From positions 1 to 48,236 of the forward strand of contig CALGHE010000114.1 in NCBI GenBank assembly GCA_937915765.1: DNA of 48,236 bases. Direction: 5' to 3'. Within the stretch, counting starts at the first letter, position 1; every line of letters begins with the position of its first letter. The translations under genes and the position numbers were made by a program. The notes under the pieces are model-generated. The model saw only the letters and a list, made by a program, of their open reading frames with translations. It was not told where the DNA came from and made no database searches. Source of the DNA: an uncultured Bacteroidales bacterium (GTDB taxonomy: Bacteria; Bacteroidota; Bacteroidia; Bacteroidales; Paludibacteraceae). This document shows positions 7,276-15,934 of this stretch, one piece after another.

Positions 7276-10101
7276 ATGCGATTAGGTAAAATAGTAAGAG
7301 AGTTGAATGTGGGGCTTTCCACTGTGGCGAAATTCTTGCAGAAAAAGGGTTTCGATGTTTCCGAAGATCCTAACTATAGGATTTCGGAAGAGGAGGTGGA
7401 TTTGCTTTACAAAGAGTTTAGCAAGGATAAGGCTTTTAAAAAAGATTCTGAGAAAAGCAGGCAGCAGCAGAAAAAGAAGATGAAGGAGAAGAAGGATTCT
7501 GTCTCTATTATGAGCGATGATGAGCAGAGCATGAAAATCGAGGCTCCTGTAATCGGAATTAAGCAGGTCGGAATGATTGATATTGATTCTGTTAATAAGC
7601 CTAAAGGTAGTAATAAGACGGAGAAAAAGCCAGAGGTGAAGAAGGAGAAGAAGGTGACTCCTGAAGACCAAGCGGCAGAGAATGTAGTTGCTCAGCCTGC
7701 AGAAAGTGTGTCAGAGCATGTCGCTCCTGAAAAAACAAAGTCTGCGGAGGTGCCTGAGCCGACTAACGTTGTTGCTAAAGCTACGGCAAAAAAAGAGCCG
7801 GAAGTGGATGCTCAGCCCGCTGACGACGAAGTTTTCAGACTTAGTCCTAAGTCTCCGGGCGTGAAACTTAACGTTCTGGGTAAGTTGGATCTTGACTCTA
7901 TAAATTCTAAAACTCGTCCGGACAAAAAGTCCAAGGCTGAGAAGAATAAGATGAGGGATAAGCAGAATCAGCAGAAAAATGGTCAGAAAGGCGGTGGTAA
8001 CGGCGAGAAGAAAAAGAGAAACCGTATAGCTCAGGGCGAAAAGGTTGATATCGCCAATTTCAAAAACGGCGAGAAGAAGAACGGCGGTCAGGGTAATAAC
8101 GGCGGACAAAACGGAAATGCCGGGAATAATGGAGAAAAGAACCGCAAAAAGAACGGTAAGAACAAGAACAATAATAACAATAATGTAAAGGCTGAAATCA
8201 GCGACGAGGCTGTTCAGAAGCAGATAAAGGAGACGTTGGCGCGTCTTACTAACAAAGGTCAGAACAGCAAGGGCGCGAAGCACCGCCGTGACAAGCGTGA
8301 GCTTCAGAGCCAGAAGCAGCAAGAGCTGGAAGAACAGGAACGTCTGGAACAGAACAAACTCAAAATCACAGAGTTTGTTACGGTAAGCGAACTCGCTACG
8401 ATGATGGATGTGCCTGTGACTAAGGTTATCGGAACTTGTATGAGCCTCGGTTTGATGGTGTCTATAAACCAGCGCCTTGATGCGGAAACTATCAACATAG
8501 TGGCTGATGAGTTCGGCTTTGAGACTGAATATATCAGCGCTGAGGTTGCTGAAGCTATTCAGGAAGAGGAGGACAATGAAGAGGACTTGGTTTCTCGTCC
8601 GCCTATCGTTACTGTGATGGGTCACGTTGACCATGGTAAGACTTCTTTGCTTGACTATATAAGGCAAACTAATGTGATTGCCGGCGAGGCTGGCGGTATC
8701 ACTCAGCATATCGGGGCTTATAACGTAACTTTGTCTAACGGACAGCAAATCACGTTCTTGGATACTCCGGGTCACGAGGCGTTCACTGCAATGCGTGCGC
8801 GCGGAGCTAAAGTGACTGACCTTGCGATTATTATTGTGGCGGCAGATGATGATGTGATGCCTCAGACTAAGGAGGCGATAAATCACGCTTCTGTGGCCGG
8901 TGTGCCTATTGTCTTTGCAATTAATAAAATTGATAAGCCTACTGCTAATCCGGACAAGATTAAAGAGTCTTTGGCTAATTTGAACTATCTGGTTGAAGAG
9001 TGGGGCGGAAAGTATCAGTCTCAGGATATTGCGGCTAAAAAGGGTATCGGTGTTCCTGAACTTATGGAAAAGGTGCTTCTTGAGGCTGAAATGCTGGACC
9101 TGAAGGCTAATCCTAACAGAAAGGCGACCGGCTCTATCATTGAGTCTCAGCTGGATAAGGGTAGAGGATACGTCTCTACTGTGCTAGTCAGCAACGGCAC
9201 GCTCCGTGTTGGCGACGTGGTTGTGGCTGGTACTCACCACGGAAAAATCAAGGCGATGTTCAATGAACGAAATCAGCGTATCAAGGAGGCTAAACCTTCT
9301 GAACCTGCTCTGATTCTCGGTCTTAACGGAGCGCCTCAGGCTGGTGACAATTTCAATGTGATGGATACCGAACAGGAGGCAAGGGATATTGCTAACAAGC
9401 GCGAACAGCTTCAGCGTGAGCAAGGTCTGAGAACTTCTAAACACTTGACTCTCGATGAGATTGGACGTCGTATTGCGTTGGGTAACTTCCAGGAATTGAA
9501 TGTTATTGTTAAAGGGGATGTGGACGGCTCTATCGAGGCGTTGTCAGACTCTATCTTGAAACTTTCCACAGAACAGATTCAGGTTAATGTGATTCATAAG
9601 GCTGTGGGACAGATTTCAGAGTCTGATGTTATGCTTGCTGCTGCGTCCAACGCTATTATCATAGGTTTCCAAGTTAGACCGTCGCAAGCGGCTCGAAAGA
9701 TAGCAGAAAAAGAGGATATCGATATCAGACTTTATTCTATCATCTATGATGCTATAGAGGAGATTAAAGATGCGATGGAGGGTATGCTTTCTCCAGAACT
9801 GAAGGAAGAGATAACCGGTACTGCCGAAATTCAGAATGTGTTCAAGATAACGAAGGTGGGTACAGTTGCCGGATGTCTTGTGCGTGAGGGTAAAATCAAA
9901 AGAGGCAATAAGGTTCGCGTTATCCGTGATGGTATCGTAATCTTTACTGGCGATCTTGCGTCGCTTAAGCGATTTAAAGATGATGTCAAGGAGGTTGTGA
10001 CTGGATATGAATGCGGTTTGAACATTCAGGGTTACAATGACCTTAAGGTGGGCGATATAATCGAAGGATTTGAACAGGTGGAAGTTGCTCGTAAACTTTA
10101 A
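7276..10101 (+). CDS. infB: Translation initiation factor IF-2
   Basis: This 941-residue IF-2 GTPase places initiator tRNA on the 30S subunit and promotes subunit joining. It starts at the ATG at 7276 (MRLGKIVRELNVGLSTV, the family N-terminal helix-turn-helix-like domain). A long low-complexity region (about residues 55-350) is rich in Lys, Glu, Asn and Gly, including poly-N and poly-K tracts, as in many IF-2 proteins. The second IF2_N domain is near residue 360-410. The GTPase domain begins at about 440: G1 GHVDHGKT (446-453), G3 DTPGHEAF (about 495), G4 NKID (about 551). Domains II, III and IV follow to residue 941. It is last in the rimP-nusA-infB operon and is followed by a strong terminator. 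Confidence 0.97.
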   Translation: MRLGKIVRELNVGLSTVAKFLQKKGFDVSEDPNYRISEEEVDLLYKEFSKDKAFKKDSEKSRQQQKKKMKEKKDSVSIMSDDEQSMKIEAPVIGIKQVGMIDIDSVNKPKGSNKTEKKPEVKKEKKVTPEDQAAENVVAQPAESVSEHVAPEKTKSAEVPEPTNVVAKATAKKEPEVDAQPADDEVFRLSPKSPGVKLNVLGKLDLDSINSKTRPDKKSKAEKNKMRDKQNQQKNGQKGGGNGEKKKRNRIAQGEKVDIANFKNGEKKNGGQGNNGGQNGNAGNNGEKNRKKNGKNKNNNNNNVKAEISDEAVQKQIKETLARLTNKGQNSKGAKHRRDKRELQSQKQQELEEQERLEQNKLKITEFVTVSELATMMDVPVTKVIGTCMSLGLMVSINQRLDAETINIVADEFGFETEYISAEVAEAIQEEEDNEEDLVSRPPIVTVMGHVDHGKTSLLDYIRQTNVIAGEAGGITQHIGAYNVTLSNGQQITFLDTPGHEAFTAMRARGAKVTDLAIIIVAADDDVMPQTKEAINHASVAGVPIVFAINKIDKPTANPDKIKESLANLNYLVEEWGGKYQSQDIAAKKGIGVPELMEKVLLEAEMLDLKANPNRKATGSIIESQLDKGRGYVSTVLVSNGTLRVGDVVVAGTHHGKIKAMFNERNQRIKEAKPSEPALILGLNGAPQAGDNFNVMDTEQEARDIANKREQLQREQGLRTSKHLTLDEIGRRIALGNFQELNVIVKGDVDGSIEALSDSILKLSTEQIQVNVIHKAVGQISESDVMLAAASNAIIIGFQVRPSQAARKIAEKEDIDIRLYSIIYDAIEEIKDAMEGMLSPELKEEITGTAEIQNVFKITKVGTVAGCLVREGKIKRGNKVRVIRDGIVIFTGDLASLKRFKDDVKEVVTGYECGLNIQGYNDLKVGDIIEGFEQVEVARKL

Positions 10102-10112
10102 AAAATAATCAT

Positions 10113-10166
10113 GTCTGATTAGGCCGTAAATTGCAGATGCAGTTTGCGGCTTTTTTTGCATCAGAC
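10113..10166. terminator. Bidirectional terminator between infB and recO
   Basis: An inner stem (10123-10150, GCCGTAAATTGCA with TGCAGTTTGCGGC through G-U pairs) is followed by seven T at 10151-10157. An outer perfect 7-bp pair GTCTGAT/ATCAGAC (10113-10119 and 10160-10166) encloses it. It serves infB and may also serve recO converging from the right. Confidence 0.8.
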
Positions 10167-10199
10167 CCTTTCTCCCGATTTTGATAGTGAACTGACACT

Positions 10200-10946
10200 C
10201 TATTCAAATATCTCTTTCATAACATCTAAAGATTTGATTTCGCCGAAGCCCTGTATATGCAGCTGGTAATAACTGACAATCTGAGACAGAAGAAGCTGCC
10301 TCTCAGCACGAGAGAAACGGAAATAAGTCATGTTCCTATAATTTATACGCAGAAGATTGAGCAGGGTAATGCTCTCGGCCTTGTCTAAAAAATGTCGATG
10401 GAAAGGCTTGTTTTGGGTATAGGCAGACGATTTCAGGTCGAAAAAAGAGTATGTGTGCATAGCAACAGAGGTCCTCCTGATTTCATTCGCATCAGGAGCG
10501 AAACCGAGGAAGTGGCTGAGTTTTATAAGGAACGCGATGTGGAAGTTTGCAATGTTACCGGGGTGGTACTCTAAAATTTTGACAGAATTGTAAAGAAAAG
10601 AGAACAATGGCAAGTCGCTCTCTCCGGCGCGTAAGGCGTGCAGCAAAAATTCTGCAATAAACATGGCAACCGCGTTTTTGTAAGGATTAGAGATAATGCT
10701 CAACGAGGAACTATCCGCCTGAATATCTTTTGCAACCTGCAAGTCGGAATTTGATTTGGATTCGGATATGATAGAGACGAGAGACAAAGGTTGCAAGAAA
10801 GCCATACGCCTGCCCGTCTTTTTGCTTTTTGTGCCGTAAAGAACATAACTGACACGGCCGTACTTTTCTGAATAGACGGTCAGTATAGACGAATTTTCTT
10901 TATGTTTTCTGTTAGACAGAATTATGGCTTTAGTCTCTGCAATCAC
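10200..10946 (-). CDS. recO: DNA repair protein RecO
   Basis: This 248-residue RecO acts in the RecFOR pathway, loading RecA on SSB-coated single-stranded DNA gaps. It starts at a GTG (10946). The N-terminal OB-fold (residues 1-80, MIAETKAIILSNRKHKENSSILTVYS) and the helical C-terminal domain agree with Bacteroidales RecO, including AMFIAEFLLHALR near residue 92 and the ending IQGFGEIKSLDVMKEIF. The four-cysteine zinc site of some RecO proteins is absent, as in other Bacteroidales members. It lies 9 bp downstream of the DUF5715 gene and is probably last of a three-gene operon. Confidence 0.92.
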   Translation of the reverse strand: MIAETKAIILSNRKHKENSSILTVYSEKYGRVSYVLYGTKSKKTGRRMAFLQPLSLVSIISESKSNSDLQVAKDIQADSSSLSIISNPYKNAVAMFIAEFLLHALRAGESDLPLFSFLYNSVKILEYHPGNIANFHIAFLIKLSHFLGFAPDANEIRRTSVAMHTYSFFDLKSSAYTQNKPFHRHFLDKAESITLLNLLRINYRNMTYFRFSRAERQLLLSQIVSYYQLHIQGFGEIKSLDVMKEIFE

Positions 10947-10955
10947 TTTCTGTCG

Positions 10956-11711
10956 CTATTGGATTACTGTTATGTGCAAGCACAGCTGTTTATTCTCTTT
11001 CATAACAAGACAGCACTTCTCTTTGCGAATTTCACGTACCGTTTGCTCCAAAATTCTCCTGATGACGAGATACTGCACATCGGTGCTGTCGCAGTTGCGA
11101 TGAAATTCAAGTCTGGAGATGTCGAACGTTGTTCCGTATATATGAGAAGACGTTTTGCGTGTTGCGTTTTTATTTCTTTTGTGCAAATTCCGCTGACTTT
11201 CGTCAGTTCTCAATGCTGAGTTTATATAAAAAGCATATTCGCGCTGTCTGCGTTTTTTCAGATTTGCATGAAAACGTTCGCCAATCTCATAGAGAAGATT
11301 GACAGCCTCAGGAGTAAGATAAGGGTGCGAGTGAGTCATGTCCTTCACTTTGAAATACTTGTTATCCTCAAGTTTCACAAGTTTCTTGTTCTTCAGCAAA
11401 GAGTCTTTCGCATAAAGAAATTCTTCATCAGTGAAGAAAGGATACTCAAGACCTTGATTTTGGGCAAAAAGCAGATGGTCTGCGTTGCAATCCCTTAAGA
11501 AGTGTGTCGCCTTTATAGTTTCGAGATACTCACCCTCAAGTGTTGGGAATGTGTCCTCGTCAGCAATCTCTGTCTCGTCAACCAAAGACGAGTCTGTCAA
11601 GAAACTGTCACAAGGTATTTCTGTGTCAGATTCAATGCTTTGGCTTTCATTTTTGTCGGATGAGCAAGAGACAAAAACTGCGGCAAATAAGAGAACAAAA
11701 GCGAGCCTCAT
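10956..11711 (-). CDS. DUF5715 lipoprotein, M15-peptidase-like
   Basis: This 251-residue lipoprotein has a signal peptide followed by a lipobox cysteine (FAAVFVSCSS, Cys about residue 16), then a Ser/Glu/Asp-rich spacer. The C-terminal half has an M15 (VanY/DacA-type) zinc peptidase layout: SALRT near residue 166, SSHIYGTTFDIS near 187-198 (SxHxxGxxxD: zinc-binding His and Asp), and a late CLHITV that could supply the third ligand. Family knowledge places it in DUF5715, seen in Bacteroidales. A role in cell-wall peptide cleavage is inferred from the motifs, not proven. Its start overlaps the thioesterase stop by 4 bp (ATGA), and recO follows 9 bp later, so the three are translationally coupled. 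Confidence 0.8.
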   Translation of the reverse strand: MRLAFVLLFAAVFVSCSSDKNESQSIESDTEIPCDSFLTDSSLVDETEIADEDTFPTLEGEYLETIKATHFLRDCNADHLLFAQNQGLEYPFFTDEEFLYAKDSLLKNKKLVKLEDNKYFKVKDMTHSHPYLTPEAVNLLYEIGERFHANLKKRRQREYAFYINSALRTDESQRNLHKRNKNATRKTSSHIYGTTFDISRLEFHRNCDSTDVQYLVIRRILEQTVREIRKEKCCLVMKENKQLCLHITVIQ

Positions 11712-12115
11712 AGAGCGTCAGTTTTTTTAGGTTCTTTATCTTTACGGTATGCTGTAGAGTTAAATACAGCCACAAGTTCGCCATCTTCTGCCGTTATATC
11801 CACTCTGTAGCCTGCAACAGTTCTGCGGAGATATATCTCAGAGGCGACAGCCGTAAGTTTGCCAGAAGAGACTGCTTTTATGAAACTGATGTTAGCGTCT
11901 AGAGAGACAGCCATCTTTCCGCGTGAGTTTGCGGCCGCAGCAAAAGCAAGGTCTGCAAGTGTGAACAAGGCTCCACCCTGCACCGTTCCGGCTCCATTAA
12001 GATGCTTCTCTTCTATTTGCATTTCAGCAATAGCTCGTCCCTCTCCAAATTCAATAAGTTTAACCCCATTGCCTACTGCAAATCGGTCATTGTCAAAAAA
12101 ATCTTTGAGCGTCAT
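11708..12115 (-). CDS. PaaI-family hotdog thioesterase
   Basis: This 135-residue single hotdog-fold acyl-CoA thioesterase of the PaaI type has the diagnostic centre LNGAGTVQGGALFTLADLAFAAA (residues 39-61). Here VQGG takes the place of the usual VHGG-like turn; the Asp in the helix (TLAD) is the usual acidic catalytic residue. SLDANISFIKAVSSGKLTA is the conserved second half. The substrate cannot be read from sequence. It is first gene of the operon thioesterase-DUF5715-recO. A possible -7 element (TAATTTTG on the minus strand, plus 12143-12150) lies 27 bp upstream. The next 200 bp upstream contain no gene. Confidence 0.85.
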   Translation of the reverse strand: MTLKDFFDNDRFAVGNGVKLIEFGEGRAIAEMQIEEKHLNGAGTVQGGALFTLADLAFAAAANSRGKMAVSLDANISFIKAVSSGKLTAVASEIYLRRTVAGYRVDITAEDGELVAVFNSTAYRKDKEPKKTDAL

Positions 12116-12323
12116 TTTGTTTCGTGTTTATAAATTCATTTACAAAATTAAGAAAAAGAGTTGTCCTTTGCAGTTTCTATGTTCTGAAATTTGTTTCGGA
12201 TGTAGCCCAATCTGCCATTATCTGCTTTGTTACGATACCCGCATGTTTTTTTGCAAATATAGTTGATTGAAACAAAAAATCTTTCAAAATCATTTCGGCG
12301 CAATTATATAATTGCCATAAAAA

Positions 12324-12794
12324 TCAAACGGAAGCCTCTTTATTCTCTTGCAACATTTCCCGAAGTTCATTAAAGACCTTCTCTAACTTATTCATTTCGT
12401 AAGACATGAACTTGTAAAATTCGGGCCAGTCCTCCTGCCGGTGTATGTCAATTCCGCGTTTTTCTTTATAAATCCTCGAAACTACCGTTCCGCAGGGTTT
12501 TTCATAAAGCAGTTCCCATGTCGCATTAGCAAAATGTTCCTCCACGATCACCTTGTATCTTTCGAGAATTTCGAGCAGTTCAAGTCGGCGTTCCTCTCTT
12601 GGGTGGTTCAGTTCAAGAATCACAAAAGCACCTTCGCGAGTGGCGTCAAACTTCATTTCAATACCCTTTATCTTCGTATTATAAAGAATCCACTTTTTTT
12701 TACGATACTTGAAACGTGGCAGATTTTCGCAAAAAGCGTCAAATCCACCCCAGAAATTACGTTTCAACTGCTTCATTTCCTCCCTTGAATACAT
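12324..12794 (-). CDS. DUF4268 domain protein
   Basis: This 156-residue protein matches DUF4268 throughout: MYSREEMKQLKRNFWGGFD at the start, WILYNTKIKGIEMKFDA near residue 35, an EL-NHPREERRLELLEILE helix, WELLYE, VSRIYKEKRGIDI and the terminal DWPEFYKFMSYEMNKLE helix. The fold resembles restriction-endonuclease-like proteins in some descriptions, but the function is unknown. It is soluble, with no signal peptide. It lies 25 bp after the nitrous-oxide-stimulated-promoter family gene and probably belongs to the operon that starts with the S9 peptidase. Confidence 0.85.
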   Translation of the reverse strand: MYSREEMKQLKRNFWGGFDAFCENLPRFKYRKKKWILYNTKIKGIEMKFDATREGAFVILELNHPREERRLELLEILERYKVIVEEHFANATWELLYEKPCGTVVSRIYKEKRGIDIHRQEDWPEFYKFMSYEMNKLEKVFNELREMLQENKEASV

Positions 12795-12819
12795 AACTTA
12801 TATTTTTAATGTTAGAAAA

Positions 12820-13113
12820 TCACTTGCCAAGCAAATGCCTCATAGCCTCAATTGGCGCATAAATTAGCATACGCGGGCCAGAGAAACGCATCACTTCACA
12901 TATTCTTTGCTTCATCAGAGGCTTGTAACAATGTGTCGGGCATTTTTTGCACGACGTTTTCTTTTCTCCATATTTGCATCGGTCAAGCCTTTCGTGAGCG
13001 TAATTTTCAAGTTCGCGGCAAGCTGCGCACAAAGAGACGTTCCCTTCATGTTTCTTGCAAAAGATGCGAATCATCAACGAGACCGTTTCCTTTTCTTTCT
13101 CTATTTTGCCCAT
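12820..13113 (-). CDS. Nitrous oxide-stimulated promoter family protein
   Basis: This is a 97-residue cysteine-rich protein (from the ATG at 13113; an ATG at 13131 overlapping the preceding stop would give 103). The pattern is that of the family named after a nitrous-oxide-stimulated promoter region: ETVSLMIRIFCKKHEG, then LCAACRELENYAHERLDRC, KKTSCKKCPTHCYKP, and VMRFSGPRMLIYAP. The paired cysteines and histidines (C-x2-C...C...C-x2-C-x3-C) suggest a metal site. The name reflects history only; no enzyme activity is known. It is 4 bp downstream of the S9 peptidase stop with the ATG chosen here. Confidence 0.85.
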   Translation of the reverse strand: MGKIEKEKETVSLMIRIFCKKHEGNVSLCAACRELENYAHERLDRCKYGEKKTSCKKCPTHCYKPLMKQRICEVMRFSGPRMLIYAPIEAMRHLLGK

Positions 13114-13117
13114 AAAA

Positions 13118-15205
13118 TTACAAAAAATCATTGAAATACTGCAATATCTTACGCATCAGATAAACTCTGTCACTACCCTGCACATTATGAGCATGTCCCG
13201 GAAAAACGAAATAATCCACCATTTTTCTCGATGAAATGGCCTTTTTCAAGAAAGATAATGTATGCTCCCATAGTACAACAGGGTCGTTGTCGCAATGAAT
13301 CATAAGCAGTCTGCCTTCTAAACCGTCGGCAAAATTACACAAATCATTCTCTTCAAACCCCTCCTGATTCTTTTGAGGCGTCTCCATATAACGTTCTGTG
13401 TACATGACTTCGTATTTACGCCAGTCAACAACCGCGCCGCCAGCAATTCCAACTTTAAACAAACCCGGCATCTTGAGCATAAGCGACATAGACATGAATC
13501 CGCCGAAGCTCCAGCCATACACACCGCATCTATTTTTGTCGATGAACTTTTTTTCGGAAAGTAGCCATTTCATCGCATCGGCATAGTCAGTCAGTTGAGC
13601 CTTGCCGATGTTTCTCCATATCTTAGCCTCGAACTCGTGCCCACGGCAGTCGGAGCCATGAGGGTCAATTTCAAACACAACATATCCATTTTGAGCCATC
13701 ATGAACTCAAAGCCTTTAGAGCCTGTTGTCCACTCATTCCTTATAAGTTGCACATGAGGGCCTCCATAAACATAAAACACCAGCGGATATAATCTTTCAC
13801 TGTCAAAATTGTCCGGCAAGAACAGCCTATAATAAATATCGTCTCCATTGATATTAATACAGCCAGTTTCCACAAGAGGGACACGATGATCTCGCAAAGG
13901 ATTTTCAGCCTTTAACAGGCAATGCTCCTCTTTGTTTTTTAACGATTTCACCGATATTTTTCGAGGTTCATTCAAATCAGAAAATATATCAAGCCAATAG
14001 CCGTTCTCCAAATAAACTGCCGAGTGTGAACCATGCCCAGATGTCAGAAGCCGGAATGTTCCGTCAGCCGACACAACCGCAATATTTCTGTCAAGCGGAG
14101 ACGGCAAGGTTACCTGAAGCAGCATCAAACCCTGCTTGCTGTCAAATCCGCAGACTTGACTAACTTCCCATTCGCCTTTAGTAAGAGGCGCAATGCACGA
14201 ACCATCTTTATCATGCAAATAAACATGATTAAAACCAGCAGTCCTGCTGACTCTCAGAAAACGTCCGTCGTCCAAGAAAAACAAAGGGTTTTGAGGCTCA
14301 ACATAATCGTGTCTCGACTCCGAAAACAAGCGGCTAAGGTCACCGGTAATTGCGTCAAAACGGACGATGTCGCACTCTTTCTGACTTCGACTCACAATCG
14401 AAAAATAAAGAAATCGCCCGTCAGGACCCCAAGACATACACGTTTTATAGCTGTCTTCATTGTCTTTATAATACACAATGTTTTCATTATCAAAGCAATA
14501 TACCCCAATAGAAACAATTTCACTGTCTTCTCCGGCCATTGGATATAACTCGGTGTCAAGAGCAGACCTTGGCTCGGCAACACGAGGCATGGGAGCTGAT
14601 TTTACAAGTTTATTGTCTTGTCTGTAAAAAGCGATAAAATTACCGTTAGGAGAAACAAAGAATCCGTCAGAGATGCCAAACTCGCCACGAGCCACAGGCA
14701 AACCAACAAATTCATTATCCGTCAATCCCTCCGCCACAAGTTTGCGAACGTTTTCACTTTCTGCAAAAAGTTGTCTCCCTTGCACATAAACAAACAAGTC
14801 GCGCTGCTCCACATAAACAATGCTTTTAGCATCTTCCGCAAACCGCGGCCCTGTCCAGAACCGCTTTTGGCCATAGTCTGCAAAAACTGAAACCTGTTTT
14901 TTCTCTACGTGACGTGATTTGGCCAAAAACCAAAACACATTCCGTTTTTTCAAAAAATGAAAAACAGGAAAACTGTTCAGCCTTTCCAAATCGCATTTCT
15001 CTAAAAAAATATTGATTTCATCGATAGAAATCGATGAAAATTTGCATAAACAAGAGAGGCTTCGTACAAATACCTTGTTTTCAAAAACATAGATAAGATT
15101 GTCGCCTGAAGATGAATATTGCTCAAAATTCTTCGGCGAAAAATCCCTAAACAACTCACCTCCCGGAATCAGACCTTCTAGCGGAATAATATTCTTTTTT
15201 TTCAT
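13118..15205 (-). CDS. S9-family dipeptidyl peptidase (DPP-IV-like)
   Basis: This 695-residue protein starts at the ATG at 15205; a TTG two codons earlier is less likely. An N-terminal beta-propeller of the DPP-IV type (about residues 60-430) is followed by an alpha/beta-hydrolase domain. The catalytic Ser is in GWSFGG (about 563), the Asp in HCDNDPV (about 643) and the His in PGHAHNV (about 671). The oxyanion-side motif VYGGPHVQ is near 475. The N-terminus begins almost directly with the LEGLIPGGELFRDFSPKN segment that follows the signal peptide in secreted relatives. No signal peptide is visible, so it may be cytoplasmic. It probably cleaves X-Pro or X-Ala dipeptides. It is first of a three-gene minus-strand operon. 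Confidence 0.9.
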   Translation of the reverse strand: MKKKNIIPLEGLIPGGELFRDFSPKNFEQYSSSGDNLIYVFENKVFVRSLSCLCKFSSISIDEINIFLEKCDLERLNSFPVFHFLKKRNVFWFLAKSRHVEKKQVSVFADYGQKRFWTGPRFAEDAKSIVYVEQRDLFVYVQGRQLFAESENVRKLVAEGLTDNEFVGLPVARGEFGISDGFFVSPNGNFIAFYRQDNKLVKSAPMPRVAEPRSALDTELYPMAGEDSEIVSIGVYCFDNENIVYYKDNEDSYKTCMSWGPDGRFLYFSIVSRSQKECDIVRFDAITGDLSRLFSESRHDYVEPQNPLFFLDDGRFLRVSRTAGFNHVYLHDKDGSCIAPLTKGEWEVSQVCGFDSKQGLMLLQVTLPSPLDRNIAVVSADGTFRLLTSGHGSHSAVYLENGYWLDIFSDLNEPRKISVKSLKNKEEHCLLKAENPLRDHRVPLVETGCININGDDIYYRLFLPDNFDSERLYPLVFYVYGGPHVQLIRNEWTTGSKGFEFMMAQNGYVVFEIDPHGSDCRGHEFEAKIWRNIGKAQLTDYADAMKWLLSEKKFIDKNRCGVYGWSFGGFMSMSLMLKMPGLFKVGIAGGAVVDWRKYEVMYTERYMETPQKNQEGFEENDLCNFADGLEGRLLMIHCDNDPVVLWEHTLSFLKKAISSRKMVDYFVFPGHAHNVQGSDRVYLMRKILQYFNDFL

Positions 15206-15472
15206 ATACAATCAATAAGTGGTGACATTTTAAGAATCATGTTAAATTTAAGAGCGCGGCAATCATAAAACAGCCGCAATGCTATGAAAAACGTGCAAAA
15301 ATAAAAAATAAGCGATTTCTTATTCTCAAAATTGAAGAAAAAATGTTATATTCGCAAATTAAGAGCGCTAAATATGTGCAAGCCAGACCTCATTTTTAGG
15401 GAGAAAGAGCTCTTTTTTATGATGGAATGGCTTATTTTGGCATAATAACAGAGAAAAAACAAACTAAAAAAG

Positions 15473-15910
15473 ATGAAAGTGAGAATCATAAACAAGTCGG
15501 GACATCAGATGCCGGAATATGCGACTGCAATGTCTGCGGGAATGGATTTGCGGGCAAATTTGCCAGACGGTGACGTTGAGCTAAGACCTTTGGAACGCAG
15601 ATTGATACCGACTGGTTTGCATATAGCTCTGCCGGATGGCTACGAGGCCCAGATACGTCCGCGAAGCGGCTTGGCGGCGAAGTTCGGAGTGACAGTGCTG
15701 AACACGCCTGGAACTATAGACGCAGATTACCGCGGCGAGATAAAGGTAATTCTCGTGAATCTGTCTAACGAAACTTTCGTGGTGAAAAACGGGGAAAGAA
15801 TATGTCAGATGGTCGTAGCTAAATATGAAAAAGTAGAGTGGGAAGAGACTGACAACCTCGACGATACAGAGCGAGGCGAAGGAGGTTTTGGACACACAGG
15901 CAGTCTCTAA
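15473..15910 (+). CDS. dut: dUTP diphosphatase
   Basis: This is a 145-residue trimeric dUTPase hydrolysing dUTP to dUMP and PPi. All five motifs are present: AGMDLRANL (1), PRSGLAAK (2), GTIDADYRGEIKVILVN (3, with the catalytic Asp), GERICQMVV (4) and RGEGGFGHTG (5, P-loop-like tail). Length is normal. It begins a plus-strand gene group with the TPR protein 24 bp downstream. The 260-bp divergent gap to the S9 peptidase holds a weak TATATTCG element at 15347-15354 that may be its promoter. Confidence 0.95.
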   Translation: MKVRIINKSGHQMPEYATAMSAGMDLRANLPDGDVELRPLERRLIPTGLHIALPDGYEAQIRPRSGLAAKFGVTVLNTPGTIDADYRGEIKVILVNLSNETFVVKNGERICQMVVAKYEKVEWEETDNLDDTERGEGGFGHTGSL

Positions 15911-15934
15911 CGCTCTTAAAAGTCGCTGAAACGT

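Noticed and set aside
7711..8886. 391-codon minus-strand open frame
   Set aside because: It is the antisense shadow of infB, long only because the Lys/Glu/Asn-rich codons of IF-2 rarely give stops on the other strand.
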